64,000 nt of DNA from Pratylenchus scribneri (Eukaryota > Nematoda > Chromadorea > Rhabditida > Pratylenchidae). Below, piece after piece: positions 62,193 to 64,000 of this stretch. Numbering within the stretch: position 1 is the stretch's first letter; the number at the start of each line of letters is the position of its first letter. The notes beneath the pieces were generated by a model. That model had not been told where the DNA came from, ran no database searches, and saw only the letters and a program-made list of their open reading frames with translations. The translations under genes and the position numbers were made by a program. The stretch lies in contig JAQSEB010000032.1 of NCBI GenBank assembly GCA_030063045.1, forward strand, positions 496,001 to 560,000. Direction: 5' to 3'.

Positions 62193-64000
62193 CTATTCTT
62201 CACACAAACTTGGCATCTGGATACTCTGTCTTTGAGGCCACCTGCCTTCAATGTTTGTGGCATCGGCTTCCGGAATTGATTTTGCTGGAGGGGAATCAAT
62301 TTTGATTGAATTTACATTCATCGATTTACCTGCTCAACAACGGCCAACCAAAATCCATGATTTGTTGCATAATAATTGCATGTTCCCTTGCCATGGCATT
62401 CAATGAAAGGGACCGAATAGAATTCCTCAAGGCAACTTCCGGGTGATTCAAAATTTTGACCAGTTCCCTCGGCTCCAGCCGCCATATGCTTCAAATAAAT
62501 AAATGGAGTAAATGAATTGAGTCCATTCATTACCATTGCAAAACTGTAACCGGCCCAAACAGGCGACCAGCCGGATGGACATTCGGGCACATAATTGTCC
62601 TGTGAATGGACGGCCATCATTTGGGTTGGACTTTCGCAGACGGAACATCGGGAAATGTGCTCCCGTAATGCATTCCCAGTCATCTTATTAGCAAAATGAA
62701 TGAATGAAGGGGATTATTCCCCCAAATATCCTTACGGGCGTCATCATTTGATTCATTGGCTTTCCCGTACTCAACCAGAAAGAATAATCATTTCGACTAC
62801 TGAAATGGCAAACTTCCTTCAAATTGCAGAACATAAAAGGCATTGTGGAGAATTTTGGGAGGCATGAGCCTGAAAATGAATGAATTTAATTTTTTTTCAC
62901 AATTTTGGACCTGGAGTGCCCAAATCTTGTCCGGCCGCTCGCCCATTTCCCTGTACATATAAAAGGGAATATCCACTCCATAATTGTTGCATCCCAGATG
63001 GACATGGTGGTATTTCGGTTGTTTGTGAATGTTTTGTGATGGTGAATCCACGTGATGGTGCCCACCCACTATAATGAGAATGTTTTTTACTTTTTCAAAA
63101 GAAATTCCCCTCACCCAGGAGGCCCAGGGAAACCAGGTGGACCGGGTAATCCAGGCCGCCCTTCTCGCCCAAAAGTGCCCGGCACTCCGCTCATTCCGGC
63201 CTCCCCTTTTGGCCCTGGGATTCCGGACAATCCAGGATTGCCCGGTTCGCCCCTCAGTCCTGGATAGCCGGCTGGCCCTGGTGGCCCAGCCAATCCTGGC
63301 ATGCCCATTTCGCCAGGCAATCCGGGAATGCCTGCCAATCCAATTTCACCGGGATAGCCTCGAGGCGCATGTGCTTCCTAAAAGAGAGTATAAAATTTTA
63401 TATTCTATTAAATTGGCCCACCAAATCGAAAGGTGCCTGCATTCCTGGTCTGCCAGGTGGGCCTTGATCTCCTGGATATCCTTTTGGTCCGGCCAATCCT
63501 GGCAATCCCTCCATTCCTCGTTCGCCTTTTTCCCCTGGAATGCCGGGTAATCCATCTGATCCTCTTCCTCCTGGCATTCCTCTCATTCCTTCTGGCCCTA
63601 TTTCTCCCTAAATTTTCACAAATTTTTTTCCCATTTTCTCGCCAATTTCCTACTCTTTGTCCGGGATAACCCGGCTCGCCGGGTGGCCCTGGAAATCCGG
63701 GAATTCCATTCGGATTGCCAATTCCTTTGATTCCAGGTGGCCCAAGTGGGCCTGGCAGGCCCGGAAGTCCATCTTGGCCGCGACGACCTGAATTTGGATT
63801 TGATGAGAATATTTCCTTTGTTTTTCACCTGGTTTTCCGTCAATTCCCCGTAATCCATGTTCTCCTTGCAATCCGGGCATCCCTCTATCGCCCACCTCTC
63901 CTGGTAATCCTGGTGCGCCCGGATAGCCGGCATCTCCTGGTTCTCCTCTCAATCCGGGCATTCCAGGGTATCCATCAGGGCCGGGAGGGCCATCATCGCC
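62193..64000 (-). CDS. Type IV collagen alpha chain, 3' part (collagenous end and NC1 domain)
   Basis: Exons, 3' to 5', are 62193-62284, 62330-62488, 62534-62683, 62736-62869, 62911-63068, 63115-63377, 63422-63607, 63654-63787 and 63829 to beyond the right edge. The upstream exons are Gly-X-Y repeats with interruptions (e.g. APFDL). From about 63,060 downward is a complete NC1 domain in two halves: [19 protein letters not shown] and [30 protein letters not shown] in the first; [19 protein letters not shown] and [15 protein letters not shown] in the second. It ends [12 protein letters not shown]1 directs trimer and network assembly in basement membrane. The [12 protein letters not shown] end resembles alpha-1 type more than alpha-2, but EMB-9 versus LET-2 identity is not certain. 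Confidence 0.96.

Overview
The window reads as nuclear DNA of a small-genome, AT-rich nematode. The evidence is multi-exon genes with very short introns (many of 40-50 bp), candidate trans-splice acceptors just upstream of start codons, and gene families typical of the phylum: an AGS-3-type TPR/GoLoco protein, an EB-like cysteine-rich protein, a DM-domain factor, basement-membrane collagen IV and TRAPPC13. The base composition and the 170-bp satellite would suit a plant-parasitic (tylenchid, perhaps root-knot) nematode, but that is inference. No species is claimed.

Layout. From 1 to about 21,290 there is one uninterrupted satellite array: roughly 125 head-to-tail monomers of 165-172 bp with local higher-order repeats. 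A secreted EF-hand gene (21,352-23,015, +) starts about 60 bp after the array ends. Next come HSPBP1 (-), a divergent pair of small Arg/Glu-rich coiled-coil paralogues (27,991-29,500), a repeat-rich stretch (29.6-31.0 kb), AGS-3/GPSM (-), an aldo/keto reductase (+), a 615-bp foldback element, SSU72 (+), RAB-11 (+), an EB-like membrane or secreted protein (+), an unrecognised multi-exon gene (+), CHMP4/SNF7 (-), ribosomal protein eL31 (-) inside a TIR-bounded element, TRAPPC13 (+), an anomalous GC-richer island, a MADF-BESS regulator (+), an intact hAT transposon (57,135-59,272), a DMRT gene (+), and the 3' end of a type IV collagen gene (-) running off the right edge.

I rebuilt exon structures by hand, requiring splice dinucleotides and phase to agree. 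Twelve genes close in frame across all exons: HSPBP1, AGS-3, AKR, SSU72, RAB-11, EB-like, CHMP4, eL31, TRAPPC13, MADF-BESS, the hAT transposase and DMRT. The known genes serve conserved cell-biology roles: Hsp70 nucleotide exchange, G-protein/spindle signalling, Pol II CTD phosphatase, recycling-endosome traffic, ESCRT-III, TRAPP tethering, translation and basement membrane. They are not an operon-like set.

The most unusual items are: (1) a full intron-containing eL31 gene with a premature TAG, enclosed by 100-bp terminal inverted repeats and a 10-bp target duplication, like a Pack-MULE that captured a ribosomal gene; (2) an hAT element with uninterrupted transposase exons, matching TIRs and a perfect 8-bp target duplication; (3) a 31-codon cassette exon inside helix alpha-3 of RAB-11; (4) three GC-AG introns with the same donor type; (5) the divergent coiled-coil pair; (6) a family of ~75-bp hairpin repeats dispersed through introns and spacers.
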